Assembly: GCA_910587025.1 (NCBI GenBank)
Contig: CAJUKR010000002.1
Coordinates: 1-64,000, forward strand
Direction: 5' to 3'
DNA: 64,000 bases
Source: an uncultured Christensenellaceae bacterium
GTDB taxonomy: Bacteria; Bacillota; Clostridia; Christensenellales; Pumilibacteraceae
The stretch's first letter is position 1; every line of letters begins with the position of its first letter. The notes under the pieces are model-generated. The model saw nothing but the letters and a program-made list of their open reading frames with translations. It ran no database searches and was not told where the DNA came from. Position numbers and translations under genes: made by a program. Positions 26,444 through 36,360 of this stretch are shown here, in pieces.

Positions 26444-27574
26444 ATGATGAACTTATCGAAAAAAATCGGGATCGTTTTTTGCTTTCTTTTCGCCGTGACG
26501 CTCTTCGTCGGTTGCGGCGGCGTAAGCGGCAAAACGTTCGACCGTTACGGCTATTTCGGCACGCTGACGGTCTTTGCGGTATACGCCGATTTTTCGGACG
26601 AAGAGGAAGCTAAAAAGACGGAAGACGCGATCGCGGAATGCGAAGCGGCGCTCGAAGAAATCGACAAAGCAATAGGTTCGGCGCAGACTTCGGACATATC
26701 GAGATTCAACGCCGCGGCGTGCGGAGAAACGCTCGAAATTTCCCGCATAACTTACGAGCTGCTCGGAATCGCAAAAGATATGTATGAGCTGACGAACGGC
26801 GCGTACAATCCCGCCGTAGGCAATCTCGTCGATCTCTGGGGGTTTTCGCCGCGCTTCGAGAGCGGGGATTACACACCCATCGAGCCTTACGACCGAGAGA
26901 CCCCGTCACAGCCCGAAGAAAAATACATCAAGGCTTTCCTCTCGCCCGCCCTGCTCGATTTCGGCGAAGTAGCGTTGTCCGAAAACGAAGACGGATTTTT
27001 CGTCACGAAACCGAACGGCTGTGTGGAAATCGAAGGAAAAATTTATACAGTCAATCTCAATCTCGGCGGGATCGGAAAGGGATACGCCGCAGACAAATGC
27101 GCCGAAATTCTTTCAAAGCGCGGCGTAACGAAATCGTACGTCGGCGTCGGTCAAAGCTCGCTTTCGCTTCTCGAAGGGAACGAGTACTGGCGCGTTACGC
27201 TCAATCATCCGCGCGGTCGCGGCAAATATCTTACGGTGAGCGCGGCGAACGTAGCGGCAAGCACGAGCGGAGATTACGAACGCTTTTTTATCGAAAACGG
27301 CAAACGGTATTGTCACATAATCGATCCGAAAACGGGCAGACCGACAAGCGGTACGGCGGCGGTATCGATGTTCGGCATGACGGCGGCGGAAGGCGACGCG
27401 CTCACCACCGCGCTCATGTGCATGAGCGCCGAAGACGCGGCGAAGTTCATACGCGAAAAAACGAGCGGCGTCAAAGTCTTTATGCTGGACGAAGAAACGC
27501 TCACGCTCCGCACCAACGCCGATAAAAGCGATTATGAGCTCGGCGACGGAACGATAACGGTGCTAAACATATAA
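26444..27574 (+). CDS. apbE: FMN transferase lipoprotein ApbE
   Basis: This roughly 376-residue lipoprotein (lipobox FVGC near residue 23) is an ApbE flavin transferase: signatures GTLTVFAVYA, FSPRF with TNGAYNPAVG, LNLGGIGKGYAADK, VGVGQSS, and the metal/FAD segment HIIDPKTGRPTSG. ApbE attaches FMN to threonines of RnfG and RnfD, both encoded in this window some 18 kb away. Tandem ATGs at 26444 and 26447 follow the promoter without an SD. A longer frame running back into the tRNA is spurious. Confidence 0.95.
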   Translation: MMNLSKKIGIVFCFLFAVTLFVGCGGVSGKTFDRYGYFGTLTVFAVYADFSDEEEAKKTEDAIAECEAALEEIDKAIGSAQTSDISRFNAAACGETLEISRITYELLGIAKDMYELTNGAYNPAVGNLVDLWGFSPRFESGDYTPIEPYDRETPSQPEEKYIKAFLSPALLDFGEVALSENEDGFFVTKPNGCVEIEGKIYTVNLNLGGIGKGYAADKCAEILSKRGVTKSYVGVGQSSLSLLEGNEYWRVTLNHPRGRGKYLTVSAANVAASTSGDYERFFIENGKRYCHIIDPKTGRPTSGTAAVSMFGMTAAEGDALTTALMCMSAEDAAKFIREKTSGVKVFMLDEETLTLRTNADKSDYELGDGTITVLNI

Positions 27575-28042
27575 ATGGCGATAAAACATATCGAACAAGT
27601 GAAAAACGGCAAGCCGTTCAGACCCGCCGACCTGATAATCTACGCCGCGATCGTTGCGGTTACGATTGCGTTTTTTATCGCGTTTGTTTTCACCCGTGTC
27701 TCCCCGCCTCTAGAAAAGCTGTACGCCGACATCGGCGGAATACGTGTATTTTCTTATGACTTCATCGCCGACGTGCTTACTGTCGCAGACGGGTTCGAAG
27801 ATCGCGTCGCAAGCGAAGAAACTGACGGAATACTGACCTTGACCGTCAAAACGAAAAAAGGCGGCTATAATACCGTAGTGATAGAAAAGAGCGGCAGAGC
27901 GTCCGTATCGGACTCCGACTGCAGTTTCCGTCGCGACTGCGTGCATACGGCGGCAATAACGGACGCCGGCGGCATGATCGTATGCGTTCCGCACGAGCTG
28001 AAGATATATTCGACGCGCGACATCGACCCGAGTCTGGGATAA
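27575..28042 (+). CDS. Membrane-anchored NusG-domain-II protein
   Basis: The 155-residue protein starts immediately after the apbE stop. It has one membrane helix (about 20-42) and a C-terminal NusG_II fold (about 48-150) with the family's paired cysteines in DSDCSFRRDCVHTA and GGMIVCVPHEL. This family is typically encoded beside apbE or Rnf genes and is thought to work on the outer face of the membrane; its exact task is not established. ApbE and this protein form a two-gene operon. Confidence 0.85.
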   Translation: MAIKHIEQVKNGKPFRPADLIIYAAIVAVTIAFFIAFVFTRVSPPLEKLYADIGGIRVFSYDFIADVLTVADGFEDRVASEETDGILTLTVKTKKGGYNTVVIEKSGRASVSDSDCSFRRDCVHTAAITDAGGMIVCVPHELKIYSTRDIDPSLG

Positions 28043-28068
28043 ACAAAAACGAATTGAGTTTCAATAAA

Positions 28069-28101
28069 AAAACGGCGTCTCCGGGTTCGAGACGCCGTTT
28101 T
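28069..28101. terminator. Terminator after the apbE operon
   Basis: A 13-bp perfect stem (AAAACGGCGTCTC with its complement) between convergent genes. Confidence 0.9.
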
Positions 28102-28103
28102 CC

Positions 28104-28180
28104 GTCTTACCCGAAAGTAAGACAAGTAAATTCGTTTGCGGTAAATTGGTGAGGGGAAAAGTTTTTCCGCAAACGGAATT
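28104..28180. other. Two further hairpins between convergent genes
   Basis: GTCTTAC-ccgaaa-GTAAGAC (about 28104-28123) and a longer stem of 13 pairs with one bulge (28129-28141 with 28167-28180, 25-base loop) follow the terminator. The second lies just beyond the leftward SGNH gene's stop and may terminate or protect its mRNA end. Confidence 0.5.
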
Positions 28181-28198
28181 CGTTAAATAAAAGCGGTT

Positions 28199-29638
28199 TC
28201 AATAGTATCTGATTCGTTTCTGGTATTCCACCCAACCGCCCGCACAACCTGCTATGCTTACGCCTTTTTTGAGATAAATATAACAATTATCCGCGCCGCG
28301 CAGGAACTCGTATCCGGCGCTTATGCCCGTCAACGAATCGTGCTTAAACACAAGCGACGAAAGACGCGTCGCGCCGTCGAAAGAACCGTCGTAAATCCGT
28401 CGGATCGTTTCGGGCAACATAATCCTGCTTACGACCGTATTGCCCGAAAATACCGAAACGTCGAACTCACGCACGGGTATACCGTCGTAATCGGTGGGAA
28501 CCGTTATGTCCGATTTTGTTTTCCCTTCGGCGGTCAGCCCCGTAAGACGTATATACTCTCCGTCGACGCCTGCCACTTTATCGTATACAAACAGCCCCGC
28601 ATCGCGATTGTCTCCCGGCATGAAATCATAAAACGGAATTTCAGGAGGCGGAGGGATCTCTATGTTGTTCGGCGTCGTTATACCGAGTTCGAGTTTCAGA
28701 TCTTCCGCAAGAAGATCGGTAAACACGAACATTCCCGACGAATTCATATGCACGTTATTATCGTAAAACCATCTGTGATCCAAAAAGTATTTCGCCGGGT
28801 GTCCCAATACTTCGAAATCGAGTTCGTCGCGCAAAAAAGAATATAAATCATCGACGCCTTCGCGGTCGTCTTCCGATATCATAAGTTCGTTCACGGGTAC
28901 AAACCCGAAATACACGTCCGCGCCGCGCGACGAAACATAGCGGCCGTACTCGTTGAGATAATCGATAAAGCCTTCGCCTATGATCGAAACGTCCATTGCG
29001 GAAACGGAAGTGGAATCGTATCCGCCCGCCATTACGTTATGAGTACGCTCGTACGTCATATACCCCGCGTCGTTTCCCGATTCGTCCTCGAAAGCCAAGC
29101 TGCTGTAAGCGCCGTCGGCAGCCGCGCCGCCCGTCTGCATATATCCGAATTTTTCGCCGACGTAGCCGGGAAACCGACCTACCATTTCGGCTATATTTTC
29201 GGACGCTATGTTTCCGAGCATCGAAAAATCTCCGTCCACCGCGCGCCAGGTATCCTCCGCCGAAAAATACAGCGAAACGGACTGCTCGATCAGTTCCGGC
29301 ATAATGATCACGATATCCCCGTCGCCTATGCTCGGCTTGCTTAAATCGAGCATCAGTTTGGTGCCGAGCGCGCCGTACAAACCGAAATTCACCACGGAAT
29401 AATCGGGAAATTCCCGTTCGAGCAGATCGCTTCTTATACCGAACGCCACCGCGCTGTTCCCTATCAGCACGATTTTTTTGCCCTCGGTTCGGGTCAGTCT
29501 TCCGAACATCCGCGACAGCTCGCCGTAATATGTGTCGCCGAACTGCGGAGGAGAACAAAACCCGACCAAAGTAATCGTTATCGGTGCGACAAGCAAAAAT
29601 ATAAGTACCGTAACAACGGTCAATACGGCTTTTTTCAT
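28199..29638 (-). CDS. SGNH hydrolase-like protein with LRR_5 C-terminus
   Basis: Start taken is ATG 29638 with AAAGGA 11 bases upstream; ATG 29650 sits on top of the SD. The 479-residue product has an N-terminal membrane helix or signal (about 3-27), an SGNH-type domain with block I GNSAVAFGI (Ser62) and a block V-like DNNVHMNSSG, then a LRR_5-like C-terminus (about 365-479, PVREFDVSVFSGNTVV). SGNH proteins of this class act on acyl groups of envelope glycans. It lies 16 bases after a gene with the same two domains in reverse order. Confidence 0.75.
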   Translation of the reverse strand: MKKAVLTVVTVLIFLLVAPITITLVGFCSPPQFGDTYYGELSRMFGRLTRTEGKKIVLIGNSAVAFGIRSDLLEREFPDYSVVNFGLYGALGTKLMLDLSKPSIGDGDIVIIMPELIEQSVSLYFSAEDTWRAVDGDFSMLGNIASENIAEMVGRFPGYVGEKFGYMQTGGAAADGAYSSLAFEDESGNDAGYMTYERTHNVMAGGYDSTSVSAMDVSIIGEGFIDYLNEYGRYVSSRGADVYFGFVPVNELMISEDDREGVDDLYSFLRDELDFEVLGHPAKYFLDHRWFYDNNVHMNSSGMFVFTDLLAEDLKLELGITTPNNIEIPPPPEIPFYDFMPGDNRDAGLFVYDKVAGVDGEYIRLTGLTAEGKTKSDITVPTDYDGIPVREFDVSVFSGNTVVSRIMLPETIRRIYDGSFDGATRLSSLVFKHDSLTGISAGYEFLRGADNCYIYLKKGVSIAGCAGGWVEYQKRIRYY

Positions 29639-29654
29639 ATACTTACGCATCCTT

Positions 29655-31634
29655 TCATAATACTTTCAACAATTCGTTCACCACGCGTCCCGTAAATATC
29701 GGCGCCGTCTTATCCGACAAGTGGAAATCGGCGTCGAACAGATCTTCGGTGCGGAACAATGTATCCGACAGCGGCAACAGCACGGTGCAGTCCAGATACG
29801 TATCGACCGCGCCGTCGAAATCGGAGATCCATTCTCCGAGATCGTGGTGTAGCAAAGGAATACCGTACGGACGACCCGAGAACAGAAAATCCGAATTCGG
29901 CGGGAGTTTTTCGGGTTCGTTCATCCGTATCAACAGCGTATCCGTATTCACAGGCGACGTCAGAAAACAAACTTTCACGCCCGCTTCTTCGAAATCTCCG
30001 TAATAACCGTTGAGCCTTGTGTGCGCTTCGCTGTCTTTGATAAACTCGGGAATGATATCCGCCTCGCCCGCGTCGAGATATTCTCCGCGCGGTATTTTCG
30101 GCAACGCGAAATTTCCGCGCACGTCGATCCAGCCCAGATCGTTTTCGTATACCGTTCCGAACAAATTTATCTGCGTAGCGTAATCCGTATACGATGTTTC
30201 CGCCATATTCTTTCTTACGGCGTTGAATTCGGCAAAACCGTCGAGCAGGTCGGTAACGTGTCTGAAGTCGATAAGCGACAGCAGGTCGTAATTGGATTCC
30301 AGACATGCGTAAAGCCGCAATTTATTGTAAACGAAATCGTCGAAGCTCGGGGTCATGGAAACCTCGTACATGAAACCGAACGGAGAAGATGATTCCGGAG
30401 CGTGAATGAAAACGTCGCCGCTATGCAGATACGGTTTCATCATTTCGAATTGAGCGACCCCGTTAAACCAACCGTTCACTGCCATATTGATACATACGTA
30501 TCCTTCTTCCGTTTTCTCGCCGAGTTCGCGTTCCATCTGCATCGTATCGATGGAATTGAACGCGCCCGATCCCCCGAAAACAACGACTTTCTTATTATTT
30601 TCGTTCAGAATCAGTATATCATACTTATCCGCAAGATTTATCTCGGAATATAAATTGTCGGGTCCGTATCTCGGCGCAAGAACGGCGTTGATGTGCACGG
30701 TCGAGAAATTCGTGCAATTGCGAAAACTTTTATCCGATATAAACGAAATGTTGTCGTAAAAATACAATTCGCGCACGGCGCAGTCGGTAAATGCACCGTC
30801 TTCTACGACGTCGATCGATTTCGGAAATATTACCGTATCTATCGCGCCTTTGAACGCGCCCGCACTTATCCATCCGACGGGCATACCGTCGAGTGTTTCG
30901 GGAACGACGACTTTTTTATCTCTCCCGATATATCTCGATATAACTATGCAATCACCGGCTTTTCTGTACAGAAAATCTTCGGCGGGACTTGCTGTTTCCC
31001 ATTCCGCATAAAGACCGAGGTTTTCGTTCCGCATTAAAGTAACGCGGCTGCCGAGCCCTATATGTTCTCCGCTTCCGTCGGCGGCGGTGTTCCAACCGTT
31101 GAGAACATACCCGTCTCGGATCAATCTGTCCGTACCTATCTCCGTGTTCGGGCGCAGTCGGTTTTTAAGCGTATGACCGACCGAATATGACACGGACGAA
31201 TTACCGCCTTCGATATAACGTCCGCCGTTCGGATAATACATTATGCGCGCGGACGCAACTGCGCACTCCGCTTTTACACGCATGGAATAATTCAACTTAC
31301 CGATCGTAACCGTCGTCGTGCCGTCGTAACCGTTGACAATCGACGCGCCGAGATCGCTTCCCTGTCTGGTCAGCCTTTCGACGCAATAATCTCCTTTCAT
31401 TCTCAGGACGAATTTCGCGTCGCCGCCGCGCTCGACAAGGACGGGATTTTCGCTCACGATCTCGAAACTGTCCGGGTCGTCGGTCAGCATTACCGTCAAC
31501 GTATCTTTTTTTCCGTCGGGATCGGGATCTTCGGGGACGTCGCTGTTCTCGCCGCATCCGAAGAACGAAAAGCTCAGGCACAGGACAAGGGCGATAATAA
31601 GCGGTATAATGGTTTTCAACGATTTTTTTCTCAT
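29655..31634 (-). CDS. Lipoprotein with InlB repeat, LRR_5 and SGNH-like domain
   Basis: Start is the second of tandem ATGs (31634), 3 bases after GGTGAT. The 659-residue product has a lipobox (FFGC), an Ig-like region, an InlB-type repeat (MYYPNGGRY, VLNGWNTAADGSG), a short LRR_5 block (VISRY to FRNCTNFSTVH), and a C-terminal SGNH-like domain opening at VVFGGSGAFNSID and closing with FDADFHLSD. It probably acts on or binds surface polysaccharide. It is co-transcribed with the next gene. Confidence 0.72.
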   Translation of the reverse strand: MRKKSLKTIIPLIIALVLCLSFSFFGCGENSDVPEDPDPDGKKDTLTVMLTDDPDSFEIVSENPVLVERGGDAKFVLRMKGDYCVERLTRQGSDLGASIVNGYDGTTTVTIGKLNYSMRVKAECAVASARIMYYPNGGRYIEGGNSSVSYSVGHTLKNRLRPNTEIGTDRLIRDGYVLNGWNTAADGSGEHIGLGSRVTLMRNENLGLYAEWETASPAEDFLYRKAGDCIVISRYIGRDKKVVVPETLDGMPVGWISAGAFKGAIDTVIFPKSIDVVEDGAFTDCAVRELYFYDNISFISDKSFRNCTNFSTVHINAVLAPRYGPDNLYSEINLADKYDILILNENNKKVVVFGGSGAFNSIDTMQMERELGEKTEEGYVCINMAVNGWFNGVAQFEMMKPYLHSGDVFIHAPESSSPFGFMYEVSMTPSFDDFVYNKLRLYACLESNYDLLSLIDFRHVTDLLDGFAEFNAVRKNMAETSYTDYATQINLFGTVYENDLGWIDVRGNFALPKIPRGEYLDAGEADIIPEFIKDSEAHTRLNGYYGDFEEAGVKVCFLTSPVNTDTLLIRMNEPEKLPPNSDFLFSGRPYGIPLLHHDLGEWISDFDGAVDTYLDCTVLLPLSDTLFRTEDLFDADFHLSDKTAPIFTGRVVNELLKVL

Positions 31635-31665
31635 CATATCACCGAAAAAATATATACGCATTATT

Positions 31666-31706
31666 GACGGTACGGCGACATTGTATCCCAATGCCGCCAT
31701 ACCGTC
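31666..31706 (-). other. Long imperfect hairpin after GH3 gene
   Basis: GACGGTA/GGCG/CATTG segments pair with CAATG/CGCC/TACCGTC, with two mismatches. No T-run follows closely, so it may be an RNA-processing or partial-termination hairpin between the GH3 and SGNH genes. Confidence 0.45.
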
Positions 31707-31762
31707 CGTGTATATTCACATTTTATAACGCGTTGCCTTTACGGCCGCCTACGCAAATCGCG

Positions 31763-34700
31763 TCAGTTATCCGAACCGTCGTCTTTACCGTCGGATACTT
31801 CCGCCGTCGTTTCGGGTTCGGCGCTCGGACGCTTTGCACTCTTAAGCGCGCCGCGGATGGCGAAGAAGCCCCAAACGGCAAGTCCTACCGCAATCACGAT
31901 GTTGAGAATGATAAATACGATGCGCCATATAGCCATTTCGTATCTGTAGTTGAGATTATTCAACGCATTGCTGTTCGCAACGGTATACAGAATGTTCTTC
32001 ATGGCTTTTCTGAGCACGACCACATCGGAAGCGGACTTACGATCGGGCGACCATGCGGAATTCGAGTCGGTAGCAAGGTTGAGGTCGCCGCCCGCATACG
32101 CCATCTGCTTCGTATTCATGCAAATCGCGCCGGTATTATAGTCGCATACCACAGTTCCGCGGAAGCCCCACTCGTTTCTGAGTATTTCGGTCAGCAAGCG
32201 GTAATCTCCGCCCGTCCAACGCGTGCCTATGCGGTTGAAGCTCGACATCATTGCCGTGGTACGACCTTCTTTGACCGCGATTTCAAACGGTTTGAGATAC
32301 AGCTCGCGAAGCGACTGTTCGGTCAGCCATGTGGTAAGACCCGTTCTGTTCGTTTCCTGCTCGTTCACGGCGAAATGCTTTACGTAAGTATATACGCCCT
32401 TGGAACGGCAACCGCGAATGAGAGCCGCGGCGATCTTACCCGTCAGAAGGCTGTCTTCGCTGTAGTACTCGAAGTTTCTGCCGCAGAACTGGCTTCTGTG
32501 GAGGTTGACCCCGGGAGAATACCAACCGGAATACGTACGTCCGTCGGTCGCGGATGCGCCCCAAAGCGCTTCTTCGCCGACGCACTTGCCCATCTCGTTT
32601 GCGAGATCGACATTCCACGTGGAAGATACGACGATCTGAGAAGTATACGCTACGTTGTTTTTCCAGGTATCGTCGGTTGCGATAAAGTTACACCAGCCTA
32701 CGGGTCCGTCCGACTCCAACGTTTCGGGCTTGCTTATAGCCTCAATACGCTTGGTCTTGAAACCGCCCTCGTTAAACAGCTCCGCCATCTCCTTGACGGT
32801 GAACGAGTCGAGCAAGGTCTGCCATACTGTATCGGTATCGTCCTCGTCATAGTTCGCCACCCAGGTTCCGAGCGATTCGTCGAAGTGTACGAGATCCACG
32901 AATTTCATCGTCGTGCTTATGCCCTGAGTCGTCATTTTATAGCTGTCGGCTTCGGGGTTGTTGTGCGTAACGTCGTTCAGCGACGCCACGAAAGCATTGT
33001 CGATGTCTCTGTCGGAATCACCGGGAGCATCGGGAAGCTCGAAATCGGTTCTCGACATCAGGCTGTTTTCGATCTGTGTGTCGGAGTCGAAGTCGGAATC
33101 CGTATATCTGTTTGTTACGGGCTTTCCCGTTTCGGGGTCGTTCGCATACTTGATGTTTGCGTCGACTTTGAACGGGATTGCGATCATATTTTCGTTTTCG
33201 GGATTGGAATCCGAATTGATATAAAGCTCGTAATCTGTGCCTGCTTCTATTATCCAACCTTTGAAGTTTTCGGAATTTTTCCCGAGATAATCGTACGAAG
33301 CGACACTATACGGATCGAAAGTCAGCGTAACGGTTGCCGAATTGGGCTTGTTCTCATCGGCGGCGTCGGCTGCTGTCTTAGCTTTATCCGCAGTGGGATA
33401 AAGCATCGGGGTCTTGACGAAATCGCCGAGAACGATATGAGACTTTGCGAGTCCGTCATTGTTGTAATGCAATTTAACGTACATCTGTACGACGTCTTTG
33501 CCCTTATACTCGCCGTTGTTCGTAACTTTTACATCCACCGTATATTTGCCGTCGGCGGTTATGCTTACATTCTCGATAGACGACTTATCGGTCACTTCCC
33601 AGGTAAAGTCGGTATAACTTTTGCCGTAACCGAACGGATAGACTACGTTTTCCTCGTACCAATCGTTGTTGTTCGATTTCTTTCTCTCTTCGAACGCCTT
33701 CGTTTCGTAATATCTGTAACCGATATAAATATTTTCCTCGTACTTTACGAAGCTGTGATCGGTAAGCGTCGAATTGAGTTTATATCTCGCGCTGTTGCTG
33801 ATATAATTGCCGTCGGCATTGACCGCTTCCGAGAAGTTGTTCCAGGTCGGATCTTTCGTAAAATCGCTCGCCCACGTGTCGACCGTGTGTCCCGAAGGAG
33901 TAACGGTGCCGTTGAGAATATCGCCGAGCGCCATGATACCGGTGCTTCCGGGACCGCCGATCCAGAGAACGGAATCAATCTTATCGTTGTTTTCGAGTTC
34001 GGATGCTTCTATCGTATTGAGAGTATTCAGTACGACGACGACTTTTTCGAAATTCTCCGTAACGTGATCTATAAGCGCGCGCTCGTATTTGTCAAGCGCA
34101 AGATAATGTTTCTGATCGCGCTCCGTCGACTTCATCTTCGGAAGGTCGTAGCTCTCGCCCGCAATTCTCGAAAGTACTATGATAGCGGCATCGCCGTAAT
34201 CGGCATAGGTGTCCGGAATATTGTGCTGTACATAATTCGCGATGGGAGTTTCACCCGTAGACATGGGCTTCTGCGCGTCGCTTCCCGTGCTGAGCGCGGG
34301 ACTGCCGTCGCGTTCCTTGCCCGACTTATCGTTGTCTTCGTAGAAACTCTTGAGCGTGTCGTTATACGAATAACCCGCTTCGGTCAAGCTTTCGAACAAC
34401 GTCTTTTTCGTGAAAGACAGATCGCCGCCGCCCGAGCCGGTGCCTCCGTAAACGAGATTTACCGAGTTTTTGCCGAACACGGAAACGTTTTTGACGCCGG
34501 AGTCAAACGGAAGAACGTCATTGTTTTTAAGCAAGATCGTTCCTTCTTCCGAAACTTTGCGCGTAAGAGTGAAACCTTGTTCGTTTGCCTCGTCCTTCGA
34601 TTTCGTCGTGCGCTCGTAATACACTTGCGCATCGACTTTTTCTTCGTCTGTAAGCTCTATCGCGCGGTCGCCGCCGAGCGCCAGATTTATGACGCCGCCG

Positions 34701-34810
34701 TATATACCCACCATAATGTTTGCGATAATCAGAACCGCAATCATTACGGCAGTTACGATAAACCATATGCGCGAATGCATCTTACCGAAAATTGCTTTTA
34801 TGATATTCAT
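31763..34810 (-). CDS. Large GH3 glycosidase, permuted order, two membrane anchors
   Basis: This 1015-residue protein starts with a membrane helix (about 15-42). The GH3 C-terminal sandwich (SEEGTILLKNNDVLPF) comes first, then the fibronectin-III-like domain (VVYPFGYGKSYTDFTWEV), then the (beta/alpha)8 domain, with the nucleophile aspartate in GFRGTVVCDYN. A second membrane helix follows (about 955-985). This permuted order is known from some Ruminococcus and Butyrivibrio beta-glucosidases. It sits 14 bases after a CBM-like lipoprotein gene with a GGAGAA SD. The substrate is not predictable. Confidence 0.9.
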   Translation of the reverse strand: MNIIKAIFGKMHSRIWFIVTAVMIAVLIIANIMVGIYGGVINLALGGDRAIELTDEEKVDAQVYYERTTKSKDEANEQGFTLTRKVSEEGTILLKNNDVLPFDSGVKNVSVFGKNSVNLVYGGTGSGGGDLSFTKKTLFESLTEAGYSYNDTLKSFYEDNDKSGKERDGSPALSTGSDAQKPMSTGETPIANYVQHNIPDTYADYGDAAIIVLSRIAGESYDLPKMKSTERDQKHYLALDKYERALIDHVTENFEKVVVVLNTLNTIEASELENNDKIDSVLWIGGPGSTGIMALGDILNGTVTPSGHTVDTWASDFTKDPTWNNFSEAVNADGNYISNSARYKLNSTLTDHSFVKYEENIYIGYRYYETKAFEERKKSNNNDWYEENVVYPFGYGKSYTDFTWEVTDKSSIENVSITADGKYTVDVKVTNNGEYKGKDVVQMYVKLHYNNDGLAKSHIVLGDFVKTPMLYPTADKAKTAADAADENKPNSATVTLTFDPYSVASYDYLGKNSENFKGWIIEAGTDYELYINSDSNPENENMIAIPFKVDANIKYANDPETGKPVTNRYTDSDFDSDTQIENSLMSRTDFELPDAPGDSDRDIDNAFVASLNDVTHNNPEADSYKMTTQGISTTMKFVDLVHFDESLGTWVANYDEDDTDTVWQTLLDSFTVKEMAELFNEGGFKTKRIEAISKPETLESDGPVGWCNFIATDDTWKNNVAYTSQIVVSSTWNVDLANEMGKCVGEEALWGASATDGRTYSGWYSPGVNLHRSQFCGRNFEYYSEDSLLTGKIAAALIRGCRSKGVYTYVKHFAVNEQETNRTGLTTWLTEQSLRELYLKPFEIAVKEGRTTAMMSSFNRIGTRWTGGDYRLLTEILRNEWGFRGTVVCDYNTGAICMNTKQMAYAGGDLNLATDSNSAWSPDRKSASDVVVLRKAMKNILYTVANSNALNNLNYRYEMAIWRIVFIILNIVIAVGLAVWGFFAIRGALKSAKRPSAEPETTAEVSDGKDDGSDN

Positions 34811-34824
34811 TTGATTCTCCGAAA

Positions 34825-36249
34825 TCAGTCATCGTGTCTGTCGCAAGAGCACGGCCATTCGGATTCGGCATAGCCGTAATTCCAAAGGTTGCATACTCTC
34901 GGCGTCCAGCTGAGATTTGCCGTCGCTTCCGCATGCTCGATCACCATAGCGTCGATAACGGGAGCAATAGCGGACATCGCGCCCATATGTCCCGCATATT
35001 CGGGGAAGCCCGCTGCCGTGAAATCCTTTACGGTTTCGACGAAAATATAGTTCTTACCTTCCGCCAGGCTCAGATCCGCCGTAATGAGGAAGTTCTCGAA
35101 CGGAGAAACGGATTTGCCGGGCTCGGGATATATCTCGATCTTTTCGTATTCGAGATAATTGCGCTCGCCGTCTTCGGTAGTTGCGGTGGATACCGCGAAC
35201 ATATCGGGTCTCAACTCTATTCCGTAGCTGAAATAAGATTCGACGCTGAGACGAAGTTTGAGCGTCAGTCCAGTAGCCGCACGATCCGAATCGATCTCGA
35301 AATAAACGAACGCTCCGACGCAGTTCATATTCGATACGAACGCGTTATTTCCGGCGTTGCTTCCGATCTTATTGTCTTTATCGTAATCTATTGCCGCCGT
35401 TCCCACGCGGTTCCACGACCAGCCTGCGCCCTGGAATTTGGACATATCCGTCCACTCCGCTTCGAAAACGTTTTTGACCGTCCACTGAGCGTAAAGCGTC
35501 GTATCTTCGGACACGTTGAACTGTGCATCCGCGGCATAAAGTTTATCCGATTCGTCGCGCCAGCCGGTGAGCACGTAAGTGCGGTAATCGCCGGCGGTTC
35601 TCTGCGGCACGGGAGCGGTTATAGAGCTTCCCGCATTCACCGTCTGCTCCTCGAAAACGCCATCGTTCGGAGCGCCGTCGTAATTCCACATGAATTTAAC
35701 GACTGCGGTAGCGTCGCTCTTAGCCGTCCATCCGGCATAGAGAACGGTGTCTTCGGAAAGAGCAGTAAACTTATATCTCGTATTTTCGGTCTGATCGCTT
35801 TCTTTGCTTACCGTATACCAATCCTTAAACAAATAATCGGTTCTTCCCGAAGGATTGGACGGTCTGACGGGTACTGCGCCGACCTTTACGTTCTGAACGT
35901 CTCCATAGACGCCGCCGCCTGTATAGTTCAGGTCGAACGTAACCGAAATATGTGTGCGCTGCCATCCCGCATAAACCGTCATATCGCCGGTAACGGAACG
36001 TCCGAGATCGGCTTCTTCGGTGCACTCGGCGTCCGTAAACCAACCGAGGAACTTCCAATTCGTCCGAGTGGGATCGTCGGGTTCGTCGACAAGAGTATTA
36101 TGCTCGACTTCGACGGTAGTTGCGGCGGGTGCGCCATCATAGTTCAGATCAAACGTTACCGTATGTTTCGAATCTCCGCAAGCGCCAAAAACACCGACGA
36201 GCAGGAACGAACAAAGAATAACGGAAATCATAATAGCTAATTTTTTCAC
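34825..36249 (-). CDS. Lipoprotein with InlB-type repeats and CBM-like domain
   Basis: GTG 36249 is preferred (GAGGA SD, giving a normal signal peptide); ATG 36264 has no SD. The 474-residue product has lipobox FGAC, four InlB-type repeats (about 25-275: VTFDLNY and FLGWFTDAEC units) and a C-terminal beta-sandwich (about 280-460, opening FEAEWTDMSKFQG, closing APVIDAMVIE) similar to CBM6/35 modules. It likely presents a carbohydrate-binding site at the cell surface for the GH3 enzyme encoded next. Confidence 0.8.
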   Translation of the reverse strand: MKKLAIMISVILCSFLLVGVFGACGDSKHTVTFDLNYDGAPAATTVEVEHNTLVDEPDDPTRTNWKFLGWFTDAECTEEADLGRSVTGDMTVYAGWQRTHISVTFDLNYTGGGVYGDVQNVKVGAVPVRPSNPSGRTDYLFKDWYTVSKESDQTENTRYKFTALSEDTVLYAGWTAKSDATAVVKFMWNYDGAPNDGVFEEQTVNAGSSITAPVPQRTAGDYRTYVLTGWRDESDKLYAADAQFNVSEDTTLYAQWTVKNVFEAEWTDMSKFQGAGWSWNRVGTAAIDYDKDNKIGSNAGNNAFVSNMNCVGAFVYFEIDSDRAATGLTLKLRLSVESYFSYGIELRPDMFAVSTATTEDGERNYLEYEKIEIYPEPGKSVSPFENFLITADLSLAEGKNYIFVETVKDFTAAGFPEYAGHMGAMSAIAPVIDAMVIEHAEATANLSWTPRVCNLWNYGYAESEWPCSCDRHDD

Positions 36250-36297
36250 TGCATTTTTCCTCATAACACAAAATTTTTAACGAATACACCCCCTAAG

Positions 36298-36333
36298 TTT
36301 GTGCGGAACGCGAAATTCCGCGTTCCGCACAAA
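36298..36333. other. Strong 15-bp intercistronic hairpin
   Basis: TTTGTGCGGAACGCG pairs perfectly with its complement around a 6-base loop, but neither side has a T-run. It separates two same-direction genes (GH3 and CBM lipoprotein), so it may protect the upstream mRNA or reduce read-through. Confidence 0.65.
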
Positions 36334-36360
36334 TACGAGGGTCAGCCGTTCGTTACGGCA

